Shown piece after piece: positions 22,052 through 34,040 of a DNA stretch of 64,000 nucleotides (the first letter of the stretch is position 1; each line of letters opens with the position of its first letter). The stretch spans positions 121,078,126 to 121,142,125 of the forward strand of contig CP136069.1 in the NCBI GenBank assembly GCA_032622095.1, written 5' to 3'. A program made the translations under genes and the position numbers. A model generated the notes under the pieces. That model was given only the letters and a program-made list of their open reading frames with translations, was not told the origin of the DNA and did not search any database. Source of the stretch: Siphonodentalium dalli. Taxonomy: Eukaryota > Mollusca > Scaphopoda > Gadilida > Siphonodentaliidae.

Positions 22052-25000
22052 ATCTAAATAATTTAAACTGATGAACTAATGGGGAAATGGATTTTTTTTT
22101 GTGAGAGGGAAATTTATTTTACTAGCTGCTGTAGATCTGGGGTTTTTTCCAGGTAAAAGTTTGCTGCGGGATAGCATGGTCCTACACTTTGGGATTTATT
22201 TTGAAAAGTAAACACATGACCTATGTTTTTCTTGCATTTTCGTGATCACTTGGTGTCAATCTAGATGGGTGAACATCACTGAAGTGGCCCACAGGCTTCA
22301 ACTCAGCGAATTTGGCTGAAACATTAAGACTGTCGTCTATGGGAAACAATTTAGTTCAGTAATTCCTATAAGAAAAATCAAAATATCATGAAATTTCACG
22401 TCTCTCCATGACAAGTTGTTAATTTAATATTTTCTTATTTCAAATGATAATTATGATATGTTGGACAGACTTAAAGGAGAAAATGATGGGTTCATCTATA
22501 GATAGTAAAGAAAGTGATACATTTGGGAGTTCTGAATGGGAGGTACCATTATGTGGGGGTCAGTGGGGTATACAACCCCCCCCCCATTTCGAGGCGCGAT
22601 ACCCTCTCCATTGGGGAAAGCTGCATGCGGTGGTAGCTTCCGGCACCATGTAGCCCCTGTCGGGATCGTATCCCCCAAGTCGGGGGTCGCCACACTAGAG
22701 CTACTTCCGTTTAAGACAGTCATGACATGTATGTTAAACAGACGGGATACCCTGCCATCTGATATAATGTCATGCCTGAGGCTTTGTCTGATGCTGTATG
22801 AATCTGTTTAGATGTTTCCATTGACATTTGGTTGCTTCATATCTATCAAATATTGTTAATTCTCATTTGGTGAATAAATTTGTTAAATTTCTATTATATA
22901 TTGCCAAATTATGCTTGATCTGGGTTAATATTGGACAATATATCACTCTTATAATGTAGATACACATTTCCTCTTCAATTTAGTAATATTAGGATGTATA
23001 TGGGAATGTCGCGTATTTCAGTTTGTACGAGATACATCAGCTATATAGTCAAATTGAAAAAAATCTGATCTTTTGGGGGCTTTACAGTGACGATTGACAC
23101 TAATTTTCAGGAGGCCTCATATTGAAAATGAATGAAACAAAATCTGCCCGATGTAACTAATTTGTTGCTTCAGTAAGGTCTATATTTGGATATAATACTA
23201 CAAGAAACGATGTGTAGTACACATATACATATATAGCTATCTGTAGCAATGTCGGTGGCAGTTTGGGATGTACTACAAGTACCACGAATTTGGTTAGCGC
23301 CTATGTTGCTCGTACTCACTTGATTTGGAGTAATATCTCCATAAAAATCGCCAAGTTAATTCACTATCATTCAGTTGTGCCATAATGTGTCCGGCAATCC
23401 AAGAACTGAAACCTCCGGCGAACAAATAAAGCTATTCGACCGCTTCGAATCCTTTGATGGCGGTGGTGTTAATTTCGACGATGCCTTTCATTTCAGTTTT
23501 TCATCCGAAAACATCTTCAATGTCCTTTGCCGCAATAACCTCATATCAGCTTCCACATACTCTATGTCTGTTGGTATAACTTTACATGTCGACCAGAAAT
23601 TTTGCGTTAACATTCCATTTTAGATCTGTATTTTGGAAGGTAATTGACAACATATTATTCGATGGCATTCTTGTCTGGTGACATCACGTGACTTGAATGA
23701 ATATTTAGTTAATCATCTGTCAGGGAGACGATGGATAACATGGGGCATACTTTAAATATACAGCCTAATTGTCTGAGTCGTCATTAAAGTCGTCTATAAA
23801 TTGTAGCATCATCAGATAGCTCGGAGCGTATTTAGTGCGACAGGACAATCATGTTGAAAATACCGTTGTCCGATATCCAACTAAATGATATCAGAATTTA
23901 TGCTCCAACCGTGCTGAATATTTACAACCAAAAGTAAACACATGCTGGAGCATGTGTTCTGTTTTGGTCACCTTTGGCCCATATATTAGTTTATATTTTA
24001 GGTTGACGATATTTTGAATATATAAATAACTGAATATGATAAAATAAAATATGAATATCTTCATCATTTCATCTCAAAGTAATGAAATGTAAGCAAACAG
24101 TATTATATTAGTTATAGAACAGTATCGAATGTGTAAACACTGTAAACATCTGAAAATGTATTTGTATTGTATTTGTAATCATCAAATTTTAAAGTATTCG
24201 TATTTTAATCAATTACTTTTGGCATGTAATCACCCCACAATTACTGTCAAGATGGCGCAATGATCACGCTAAGTCTTGTTAGAATACACAGGCGTGATAG
24301 AAAAATTCAACGCCCCAAAACATAATTCATAATCTGAAAGGTATCAACCGTACCAGACCGTTACAAAGTTATGCATTTGATCGAAGATACTCCTGATTTT
24401 CAACGTCATCGATATATTGAATCACCCCGGACATATATTCGATGTAATAGATCGACCCATAAAATAGCAAAATCCCGGGATATCAGAACCGCCCAGCATG
24501 AAATGACACGCGTTTGAGATAGCTCGATCTTCCACTTAATAAGTGTCAATGCGATATTCCTCTGGAGTGTAGCGATGCGCGATGATAGTGTCATAGTGCG
24601 GCCATCATTTGATAAGCTTCGCAGTGTGTTATTCGACTATTACATATCACTACAATTGTAACAAGCAACGGGGATACTACGTAGAATCGTGCATGGTAGA
24701 TTGGTATTGTGGGTTATGTAGTTCTACTGCGATATATATAAAGCTTTTTCATTGTACAGATATGTATCCAGGAGATATACACAAGCAAACCTATTTTTTT
24801 GTAACGACACGACATTGCCGGTGTATCCGTATGCCGCGTGTTTAGGCGATTGATCTTCCGTATATCAGTCTGAATAGAACGCAGGGGCGTTTTAACTGAC
24901 TGTGTGTGAGGTATATAACTATACCAGAAATAAGAATGCCGAAAGCGAAAATTAATGTGCAAACTTCCAAACGAAAAGACCGTCTATTTCAGCCATTGAC

Positions 25001-25534
25001 CAATCTTCTTGACATGTGACCCAACAGCAACATAGCGACTCTGCAACACAAAGCGTTAATCTCATCGCCAATCTAACAACGAAGGTTAGCAAAACATATA
25101 TCACCTATCAAACAATCACGCCACACCATGCAACGGGAGGCAGTGGTTACACACACGTACGATACACAATACGCACAATATTCACGTACAATCAATACTT
25201 CGCATGTGCATTTCTTGAGTATATGCCGTGATACACGCGTGAGTAAAATGCAAGAGCTTCATACATCTCGCCGCTAGGGTGTATAATAGACCTCGTCTCC
25301 ATCGATCTTGCATAATTGCAACATGAACTAATGTCCAGAGGCCCCAGACAGAAAATGATATCGTATACCCATGTAGGGATTATCGTAATAATCACCACAA
25401 CAGCGTCCTGGTAGACATCGCCACTCAGGATGACAACTATGTAAGCATGTTGACAAGCACTCGACAACATTTGCGCTCATCGAATTCTTTATTCTGTCAC
25501 ATAATTTATGTGATCCGTATACACATCGTCGCCG
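22052..25534. other. No established gene; one unassigned open frame
   Basis: The plus frame 23,363-23,623 (ending in a stop, with an upstream stop at 23,352) is more balanced in composition than its surroundings and includes FDRFESFDGGGVNFDDAFHF and ITLHVDQKFCVNIPF. I recognise no family; it could be an exon or an old transposon piece. A GC-rich patch with C9 lies at 22,550-22,700. The rest shows nothing. Confidence 0.35.
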
Positions 25535-25538
25535 TACA

Positions 25539-26079
25539 CACTGAAAAAAAAAACTTAGTCATAGCCTTAGTCAACCCGTAACTTAGTTATTTTTGACTAA
25601 CTTAGCCAAAAGTAACTAAGTGTTACCTTAGTCACATCTTACTAATTCTTAGTTACTAAGGTTGACATTTTCGTGATTCAGTCATGCCGGCAAAACTCAA
25701 TAGTATACTTATCGGCGACATATTATACACGGCAATGACACCATACAGTATAACTGAATCTTAATCTGCTCCATACAGTATAACTGCTTTTTTCAATGTT
25801 TTGCACAAGTGAACGCAAACCGCCAATTGGCTTTAACCAAGAGTGCATCAGATAATGAAAAATTGCTTCGATGGATAGGATATGTTTGACTAACTTAGCC
25901 AAAAGTAACTAAGTTTGACCTTAGTCACATATTACTAATACTTAGTTACTTAGGTTAATATTTTCGTCAACAAAAAAAATTAGTCATAGCCTTAGTCAAC
26001 CCGTAACTCAGTTATTTTTGACTAACTTAGCCAAAAGTAACATAATGACTAAGGCTATGACTAAGTTTTTTTTTCAGTG
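25539..26079. mobile_element. 541-bp MITE of TTAGTCA/TGACTAA units (element 1)
   Basis: The ends are inverted: CACTGAAAAAAAAAACTTAG at the left and CTAAGTTTTTTTTTCAGTG at the right, continuing inward for about 33 bp (TCATAGCCTTAGTCA and complement). Flanks read TACA at 25,535-25,538 and TACA at 26,080-26,083, a likely target-site duplication. The interior repeats TTAGTCA, TGACTAA and GTAACTAAG words in both orientations around unrelated sequence, and the right arm is itself a foldback. No coding sequence. The superfamily is not certain. Confidence 0.85.
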
Positions 26080-26085
26080 TACATT

Positions 26086-26195
26086 TTATATGCATGTACA
26101 ACTACAAGAGAGGATATACGTGCACTAGTACTGCACTGTGCGCACCAGTGTAACTCACACGCTTCAATGTCAACAAATAGACAACAAACAATGTA
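26086..26195 (+). repeat. ~110-bp direct repeat, copy 1
   Basis: It begins TATGCATGTACAACTACAAG and continues through GCGCACCAGTGTAACTCACA to CAAATAGACAACAAACAATG. It recurs at 27,092-27,202 with about 90% visible identity. It lies directly against the right end of element 1. Confidence 0.85.
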
Positions 26196-27091
26196 TATTA
26201 TATAATATCGCATTCATTCTGTGTTAATCGGGTCGGTACGTATATGGCGAGTACGTGATTTTAACTCAAATTATTGTTTCTCCATTTTGTGGCCGACATT
26301 TTAATCACTAAAATCAGAGTGATTTAGACGTGATATTGGCGTCGAACGAACTAAAAGAGACGACATATTACATAAATAACAACCATGGCGTATTTAGAGA
26401 GCGGATAAAATCAGGATAAAAGAGAAGTTATGAAAATAATCTGCGAAACCGTTCATCGTGTATTGTTGAACTAATTATTCAGACTCAGTCAGACTCAGAG
26501 CTCTGTTTTCATTCAACAAGTGGACAATTTGTCAATAATGGTTTGATTCTTTATTCTACATGTGAAAGAACAGCGCCTGAAATATTTGCTGCCAAAATTA
26601 GATGTGTGACTGATGACTTCTTCAAGGTTACATGTACACAGTACAGTACATACGGTGTGGTGAACGTTTTTCGCAGTGGCATTGTGGACGAGCACCCTAA
26701 GGCCTAACTTGAACTTGATGTGCATTCCGGCTTGGTGGTCGAGGCTGTTACCTGTTCGATTGCGGACAGTTGTTAAAGACGGTCTGATTTCGGTTCCTTC
26801 GATAACCGGACAAGTTTATATTCTGCGAAAAAAAGGCTTATTAATCATTGACAATTTCCACTAAATTCATCGAGAGCAGAGATGCATGCCAATTAATCGA
26901 TGAATCATGATATGATCCTTTCAATCGAATCAATGGTCTGACAATGTCGTCTGATGTCAAGCAATAGTGACAATAATATCAACGACTCAACGAGCAGCTA
27001 CATGTGTATTAATATTATAATGTTGAAAATGCAGTTCATGACAGTACTTGTTCAGAATCTAATTCTTTCAGAGCACATCAATATGATCGAC
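26196..27091. other. No gene recognised
   Basis: Open frames at 26,513-26,725 (minus) and 26,676-26,864 (plus) overlap and match no family. Confidence 0.4.
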
Positions 27092-27202
27092 ATGCATGTA
27101 CAAGTTCTACAAGAGAGGACATACGTGTACTAGTACTGTAGTGTGCGCACCAGTGTAACTCACACGAGGTTCAATGTCAACAAATAGACAAACAACAATG
27201 AA
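27092..27202 (+). repeat. ~110-bp direct repeat, copy 2
   Basis: Second copy of 26,086-26,195, with TACAAGAGAGGACATACGTG and GCGCACCAGTGTAACTCACA. It is about 1,006 bp from the first, and here no MITE end is attached. Confidence 0.85.
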
Positions 27203-27389
27203 ACCGATGCTGTGTCGTGATGGATGATCACATTGTTTTAATAGTTAATAAAATTTATTTTTATACCTGTAAGTCATTATTTTCAGTTATTTTAATCTGC
27301 AGTTGCGATGTTCAGCTGAGATTGCAGGGCTATGATACCCCCAATAATTAGGTCCAATTAAATGTACTAATGTATACAGTGATGACATA

Positions 27390-27468
27390 GTCAAGCCGTA
27401 GTTATTTCTGACTAAGGCCTTAGTTATTTCTGACTAAGGCCTTAGTCATTTCTGACTAAGGCCTTATA
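27390..27468. repeat. Tandem CCTTAGTCATTTCTGACTAA units
   Basis: Three tandem units of a 24-bp palindromic word (TTAGTYATTTCTGACTAAGG plus CC) just left of element 2. Each unit is a hairpin with a 9-bp stem and a 4-base loop. Confidence 0.8.
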
Positions 27469-27484
27469 TTATATGTTATATCTA

Positions 27485-27774
27485 CACTGAAAAAAAACTT
27501 AGTCAAAAGTAACTAAGTTACCTTAGTCAGAACCCCCGTCTCAAAACTAACTAGCTTAGCTTAGTCAGAAATGACTAAGGTTGCCCTTAGTCATTTCTGA
27601 CTAAGGTCTGACTAAGATTGCCCTTAGTCATTTCTGACTAAGGCCTTAGACCTTAGTCAGAAATGACTAAGGGCAACCTTAGTCATTTCTGACTAAGCTA
27701 AGCTAGTTAGTTTTGAGACGGGGGTTCTGACTAAGGTAACTTAGTTACTTTTAACTAAGTTTTTTTTTTCAGTG
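27485..27774. mobile_element. 290-bp near-perfect foldback of TGACTAA units (element 2)
   Basis: The whole element is an inverted repeat: left arm 27,485-27,609, right arm 27,648-27,774, with only one or two differences plus A-run length. It starts CACTGAAAAAAAACTTAGTC and ends with the complement CTAAGTTTTTTTTTTCAGTG, as element 1 does. TTAGTCA or TGACTAA occurs 14 times. No clear flanking duplication is seen (TCTA at the left, CAGT at the right). No coding sequence. Confidence 0.9.
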
Positions 27775-27810
27775 CAGTCAAAACGTCGCATGTATGCGGT
27801 TTTTGGGGAT

Positions 27811-27832
27811 TGATTGATTGATTGATTGAGCA
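27811..27832. repeat. (GATT)n microsatellite
   Basis: Four to five GATT units. Confidence 0.9.
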
Positions 27833-27860
27833 CTCGCACGAATGATACTATATAAGACGC

Positions 27861-28138
27861 AGCATCATCTCTCCTGCAACCACCAATTACTCATTCAAAG
27901 AACTATGGTATGGACCATAGACACCAATTTAAATCACTCACACTATTTTGTATATACGTTGGTTACATAATCAGGCATTGGTCACCATATCTGCGCCAGG
28001 GGTCGTCATGACGACAGTCCTCGAGATTATGACATCCCTGGTGATATACTGCTATACTCTCCTTATATTCTAATTGTCGTAAACATAATTATATGATTTC
28101 ATTATATCGCCAAATAAACAAATCAAGCAATCAATCGA
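27861..28138 (+). repeat. Dispersed ~270-bp repeat with conserved-loop hairpin, copy 2
   Basis: Counterpart of 7,455-7,725. Its stem differs (CCAGGGGTCGTCAT with ATGACATCCCTGG) yet still pairs, while the loop core GACAGTCCTCGAGATTA is unchanged. A TATATAAG word lies 6 bp upstream. Confidence 0.75.
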
Positions 28139-28355
28139 TTGAGGATTTTACGTCGGTTTAGCCGCGAAGCCTTATCACGACCAAGAACATAATCCCGTAT
28201 CAAAAAAAGAACGTAGTGAAGCAACTGTGTAGATAAATCAGACAGCGGATTAGATTAAAGCAATGAGCTTTGTACAAATAAAAGCACACAAGAGGAATAT
28301 TTCCACTTGGAATCAGGAATATAAATTCAAGAACTGACGTAACAAAATAACCTAA

Positions 28356-30051
28356 GTAACCTACCGTTCAGAAAATGAATGTATAGATACACACTGGAGT
28401 AAATTAGACGAAGCGATTGAACGGTCATTGTCATTAAACTCATCACTGGTGATAGTTGGCGATCTAAACTGCGACTTGTTGAAAAAATCGGGTCCTCTTC
28501 AATCAATCATGACAAAATATACCCTCAAAAACGTCATAAGCGGATCAACTAGAATAACAGGGAACTCTGAAACTTTATTAGATCCTATCATAATAAGCGA
28601 GACCATCAAAGCAATGAACCCCTCAACTTATGACCTCGGAGTATCAGACCACCTTGCAACGTCGGTTGAAGTGTGCGTCCCAATATATAAACCAAAATCC
28701 TACAAACGTTCTGTGTGGAATTACTCAAAGGGCAATTATGATAGATTAAATTTGAAACTCTCCGATATTGATTGGGAAAAACAATTATATACTGAAGGTG
28801 ACTCGACGCATATAGACAAAATGGTTGAAATTTTCACTGAAACATTCTTATCTGTCTAAAAAAAACCACATCCCGTACCATGAAATAACAATCAGAAAAC
28901 GTGACAAACCTTGGTTTGATGGTATCATCAGAAAACACATCAGAAAACGGGACCGACTTAAAAAACTGGCAGTTCTCAGATATAGGGAGTCTGACTGGAA
29001 CAAGAACAAGTGTGTTCGAAACAAAGTTAACAACTTAAAAAAAGCTGCAAAGGAAAGATATATGAATGATCTAGATGAAAATCTAAGCGTGGACTCTAAA
29101 CCAAAACAATTCTGGCACACTGTCAAACAACTACTAAGCAATTTTTCGACCGACAATACAATTCCTATACTGAAATCGAGCAATACAGATATAGAAGATG
29201 ATATACAAAAGGCGGAAGTCCTCAATACGATATTCAATAAACACAGCACACTAGAAACTAATACAAGGGAGCCACCGATCTTTTCAGATAGAACTCATGC
29301 GTTTTTAAATGAAATTAAGACAAATGAAAATGAAATTTTTGAAATCCTAAAATGTCTTCCTATTAAAAAGGCAAACGGTCCTGATGGGGTAAACAATACA
29401 TTGCTCAGGGAAACACGCAGCTCCATCAGTAAACCCCTACGTTATATTTTTAATAAATCTTTTAAGAGCTGCTGTTTCCCCGAAGCATGGAAAATGGCCA
29501 ACATAATACCAATATTTAAAAATGGTGACCGTCATGATCCAAATAACTATCGTCCCATCTCATTAATAAGTTGTGTTGGTAAAATACTAGAAAAAGTAGT
29601 CTTCAACAAAGTCTTTAATCATTTAAATATAAACAACCTATTATACAAATACCAATCCGGTTTTATACCAGGTCACAGTACTGAACAACAACTTATTGAA
29701 ATATTTCACAATATACACCACGCTGTAGACACTGAACAAAGCACGTGTGCTGTTTTCTGCGACATCTCGAAAGCTTTTGACAAAGTATGGCACCAAGGTC
29801 TTTTACTTAAACTAAATCACTATGGAATAACAGACACCCTGCTAAAATGGTTCAGAAATTATCTCGAAGGGCGGCAGCAAAGGGTGCAAATAAATTCTAG
29901 CTTTTCAAAATATTCTCAAATAACGGCAGCGGTCTCCCAAGGGTCTGTGGTCGGCCCTTTGCTCTTTTTAATCTACATAAATTATATTGCAGACAATATT
30001 AAATCGCATGTTAGGTTATACGCGGACGACACATGCCTCATAAACTCATAA
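28356..30051 (+). pseudogene. LINE endonuclease-reverse transcriptase (CR1/L2/Jockey-like), truncated
   Basis: The first open block (28,356-28,859) holds the second half of an APE-type endonuclease, LVIVGDLNCDLL and STYDLGVSDHLATS, with the catalytic GDLN and SDH boxes. The second (about 28,860-30,051) begins HEITIRKRDKPWFDGIIRKH, a conserved linker, then the reverse transcriptase domain: KKANGPDGVNN, YRPISLISCVGKILEKVV, CDISKAFDKVWHQGLLLKLN, SQGSVVGPLLFLIYIN and the catalytic YADDTCL. The frames are joined across a run of eight A (28,858-28,865), so one base gained or lost there split the protein. It has no N-terminal half of the endonuclease, and reading stops right after YADD, so thumb and C-terminus are missing. 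LINE proteins nick DNA and prime reverse transcription on the nick. Apart from the frameshift this copy is well preserved, suggesting a fairly recent insertion. Confidence 0.95.
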
Positions 30052-30844
30052 ATTACTTCCTTACGACATTTATTCATTAAAGATTTAGCTTTTTGGAGAT
30101 CCTGCACTTCCTTATTGTGATAACATGAAAATTTTCTTAGCTGTACAGTCATTCATACGCGAGACAAATCAGGATTTGTTTTACTAACTCTGCTAAATAA
30201 TGATACGTACAAGCCAGCAAGCGAAACACAGAAACAAAGAAATCCTACTTTAAATCAAACACTTATACAAACTTATGACAAACTCGGGGGTGGGGGTGAC
30301 CGGTTATATGTATATATGTTCAACTTGTTTTTGCTAGTCATGTTGCTTTGCCATTACTAATTATTTTATTTTTCAGTGTAATAACATATGGGAGAGGGGG
30401 TACACATAAGTGAGTCAGCACTTGTCCTCCAATCCCATTGTCTGTATATACAATGTTTGTGTCATATATAATATGTTACATAAATTAGACAAATAAATAT
30501 GTTTAAACTAACTGACTGGTGTGCAAGCTTACTATAAAACGCATACAAGTAGTGCAAGAAAACATAATAAATAGCCAACAAATAACACGAAATTACCAAG
30601 GCTGCATATCGAAATATGTAATGTAGCTTTTAACATGAGATTTTCCATTGATAAGGTATTTATGATATTTGATGAATCGCACATCAACCTTTATCAATGC
30701 GTCAAGCTAACGGTCGGTGGGTGATAAAAGAAGAATGTGATCTTTTACCCAACAGACAGTCTCAATCCACAAATACTGTTTGGTGCCGTTTAGTGTTAAT
30801 CGTTTCTCATCAATCATCTGGTCAAAGTTCTAGTTCAAATGTGA
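30052..30844. other. No gene recognised
   Basis: Nothing coding was seen; none of the missing LINE 3' part is here. Confidence 0.5.
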
Positions 30845-31950
30845 ACCTCTCCTTCTGATAATCTAAACGTTGGAGAGACTTTGGCGATTTCTGTTTTGAA
30901 GCACCAGGCGAGTTTTGTTATGGAGCAATAGCATCAAAACAATAGACTGCATGTGTTGCAGTAACTGGCTCAACTTGAGTGGGTTGTTTGTGAGCAACGG
31001 GTGCAGCTTCATCAAATGCTTCCATTGCCTGTCACACATGTTCTTGGAGAGGAAATATATCATTTATGTCAAGTTGTGTCGCTTGTGATACACGAATGGT
31101 GTTGGTCTGGATATTGGCTGTCTAATTGTTGGCACCAGCACACGTTTTTGTAGAAACGACAGCTGAGTATGTGACTGGTTGGATTGATGGTTGAGCACCA
31201 ACTATTTTCTTTTCATCGAAATATGATATTACGTGTCACAGCCCAACACCGTTGAATTTTGAATTCATAGTCCCATAATGTTACGAGACATGTACTATCC
31301 ATTGCAGCATGTGAACCTTGGCAGTTTGCACACTTTTTGTTGTTTTAGTACGTCATGCACATATGGTTTCATTACTTGTAAAATGTCTCTGGCCATGACC
31401 ATTATTTAGCCCTGATAGTTACAACATCGTAAGGGATTTGGAACATATTTAGACAAATCTATCTTCATATATCCAACCTCCAGTTCGCACCGAATGAAAG
31501 TAAAAATATAACTATGCAAAGGAACTCTTATACCATCAACTGTCTTAGAAAATCTGCGAACATCAGTAACTCCATGTGGTGTCAATATCTCCGAACAAAA
31601 ACGGCTCTGCTACTATTCAATGTTTTGTGAGGAGCAACCATGACTAGTGCTTGTGCAATGGCTGTTAACTGCAACACATTATGATATTGAGCTTTCTTTG
31701 AACATTCAATCAGGAGAGAGCCAATCACTGGCCAGGTCCTGATCGGTTTGACAGATTTCAATTGTCCAAAAATACTTTGAAGTATTATCAATGACAAATA
31801 CAGATGGTCCTTTAATAGTCGGGTCGAAGCTTCGAACCAAGTACTGAGTGAATACCCCAACTTCATTGTAACTAAGTGAGTCATCATTATTACGACGAGG
31901 TCGAGTTGTTTTTATTTGAGTTGCCATATAAAAAGCCAAATTCGACAACT
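30845..31950 (-). pseudogene. LINE ORF1 (gag-like, zinc-knuckle) relic
   Basis: Minus-strand fragments in several frames read SVKPIRTWPVIGSLLIECSK, NVLQLTAIAQALVMVAPHKT, LNSSRAVF, then GVTDVRRFSKTVDGIRVPL, YMKIDLSKYVPNPLRCCNYQ and a GHGQRHFTSNETIC segment. This follows the ORF1 protein that accompanies many LINEs, in which YIPNPLRCFKCQ-GH leads into CCHC zinc knuckles that bind the element's RNA. The knuckle cysteines are partly lost (RCCNYQG). The remaining part, to about 30,860, is low-complexity (PTQVEPVTATHAVYCFDA). It lies 0.8 kb from the truncated RT above but on the opposite strand, so it is not the missing half of that copy. Confidence 0.75.
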
Positions 31951-33902
31951 AGCCCAGCAGCAGCCGCGTACTACCCTTCGAATTCTGGTCGGGGCAACGA
32001 CTGGTACACAGATGAAGCGGTGACCCGTTTAGCCACTACATGTAGCAGCCTCTCTGTACCTCCACACGGTAAGGCACTCGTGAAAAATATATGATTCAGC
32101 ATTCACCAATCATCAGAACGAACGCCAAAGTGACAAAAGATAACAGAAACATCATACGTGAAGAACAGAACATAGTACTTCAAACTTCAGACGAACAATA
32201 CAACAGACAACACAAACTGAATCTGAAACACTGGAGAGGCATGACTATCCGATTGATTGAGCCGGATCAACTCAACCACCCGTCTTGAATATATGTATGA
32301 CCAAAGTGGACCACGAGCTAAGGTGTGCTTGGGAGGTCGATGCCTCACGTAGTAAAACCACTTCAGTACCATCAGGACTCAACACATCACGGGGTGCACC
32401 CTACGGCAACATGGTGTTACATTAGGGGATGCATACCTCTCGCAGTGGGGCGGTAGGCCTATTTTACACCGGGCCCACACGGTGTGGAATTGGGGGGAAA
32501 TCGAATTTACACATGGAATCACTTCGCGCTACCGCGTCATCTGTCAAAACGTCGCACCTCAATCCGAGCCTCGTTCTGCCGCCATGTAGCTGTTTTGTTA
32601 TCATTATGCGACATTTTGCTTTGACTTTCTTATTTACTTACGTATGCAAAATAGTGAGATTCATCATAAAAGCTCCGGCAAAAAGTTGTCACATTTACGC
32701 GATTACTTGCGGCCTATCATGTCGGATACTGACCGATTTATAGAATTATCAAAGGTTCTATATTTGCCTCCGTTATATAGTTACAATAACAGGTAAATTG
32801 AAACAAAACAATTTTTGTCTCGCCGACAAAATGACCAAACTTGACTTAAGCCTTTTTTGTTTTTTTATCAAGGCGACGATGTGTACTCAATGCGCGTTGT
32901 ATACAATGTACAAATGTCACTTCATATATAATTCTGTAGCACTACTATTTGTAAAGTTATCGAAGATAAGAGCTAATTCATTCAGAAATTTCACTTTCAG
33001 TTGTGTGAAGGACATCAACCAGCTAACGTTAAATAACATTGTTCGCGGATTACATTTTGTGTTACGATTGTCTTGGACTGATAGAGCTCGCTCTTTCACC
33101 GCTGAAAAACACAAAATAGCGAGGACTAGGAGGGTCCCCGTCTGGACGTTCAATTTCCACCGCGCCCTTCAAAAAGACTGAAATTTCCAAGTCAGGTTCC
33201 ATTGGTACATTGTATCTCACGCTTTCCATCTGTTGGAAATTTCCAAACTAATACCCTAATACCCGTATGGTTGGATACTTTCCATCATATGTTCATTTAA
33301 GTTAAAACTAATGCAAAAAACTAAAAATGACCGGAAATAGGAGTTTTGTCAATACACAAAAACAACACACTTCAAACTAACTGATAGTTGGAAAATCATA
33401 CTATAGGAACCTATTCAACCTATATTTAAAACAGTTTGGGAGCGGTATGGGTACACATCTCAAACATTCCTGTCTCCACGTCACTGGCGATTACGTTACA
33501 TCAACCTGTCACGAGAGACTGACGATAACGAGTGATTTCGCGATGTGCCACGAATCTTAACCTTTCAGCTTTAATGGATTTATATCCTGATTAAATGGAA
33601 TTGCCATGGGTGTTATTCACTATTCAGTTTGAGCACGCGACTGATCAATCAACCATTGTTGGTTTGAACATATATATTTTCCATATATGCATACCTATAT
33701 TCGGCATTGGGATAGGAGAACAAGGGCGAGCCAGTTACATGATACTTCTCTTACGATTACCATACATGAAGATAATAGACCTTCCATTACAAAATACTAT
33801 ATGACATATGCGTGTGTAACGGTATACGTTGTTGTTGTGGTGCTGATAGTCTCTCCCAACTTGATTGAGATTATATAAATCGAAAGTTTCTGGTCGCACT
33901 AA
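31951..33902. other. No established gene; a GC/CpG-richer patch at 32,400-32,610
   Basis: The patch at 32,400-32,610 has many CG dinucleotides in an otherwise AT-rich setting. The open frames over it (32,429-32,743 and 32,798-33,181, plus) show no recognisable domain. It could be an unmethylated promoter region or an old repeat. Confidence 0.3.
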
Positions 33903-34040
33903 GATAATAATAATGATAATAATGATGGAGCTTATATAGCGCCTACCCCTGCGAGGGCCCTAAATTCTTCACATTATTACCCCAGCTGTTGAGTAATGCC
34001 AAGACCTTCCACAGTCTTACGTGTGCACCACCACAGTTGC
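33903..34040 (+). repeat. Dispersed-repeat end with (AAT/GAT)n tail
   Basis: An AATAATAATGATAATAATGA tract leads into GGAGCTTATATAGCGCCTAC followed by CCCTGCGAGGGCCC. The combination of trinucleotide tail and TTATATAGCGC core is common at the ends of SINE/LINE copies in marine invertebrates, so a retroposon end is likely. No body was identified. Confidence 0.5.

Noticed and set aside
22550-22720. GC-rich patch as a gene start
   Set aside because: Overlapping frames in several phases, a C-run and no start or splice context; more likely an old repeat.
7411-27856. TATATAAG upstream of both copies of the 270-bp repeat as a conserved promoter
   Set aside because: Its distance to the repeat start differs (36 versus 6 bp), so a shared promoter is not supported.
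28848-29249. 133-codon antisense frame
   Set aside because: Shadow of the LINE reverse-transcriptase reading on the other strand.
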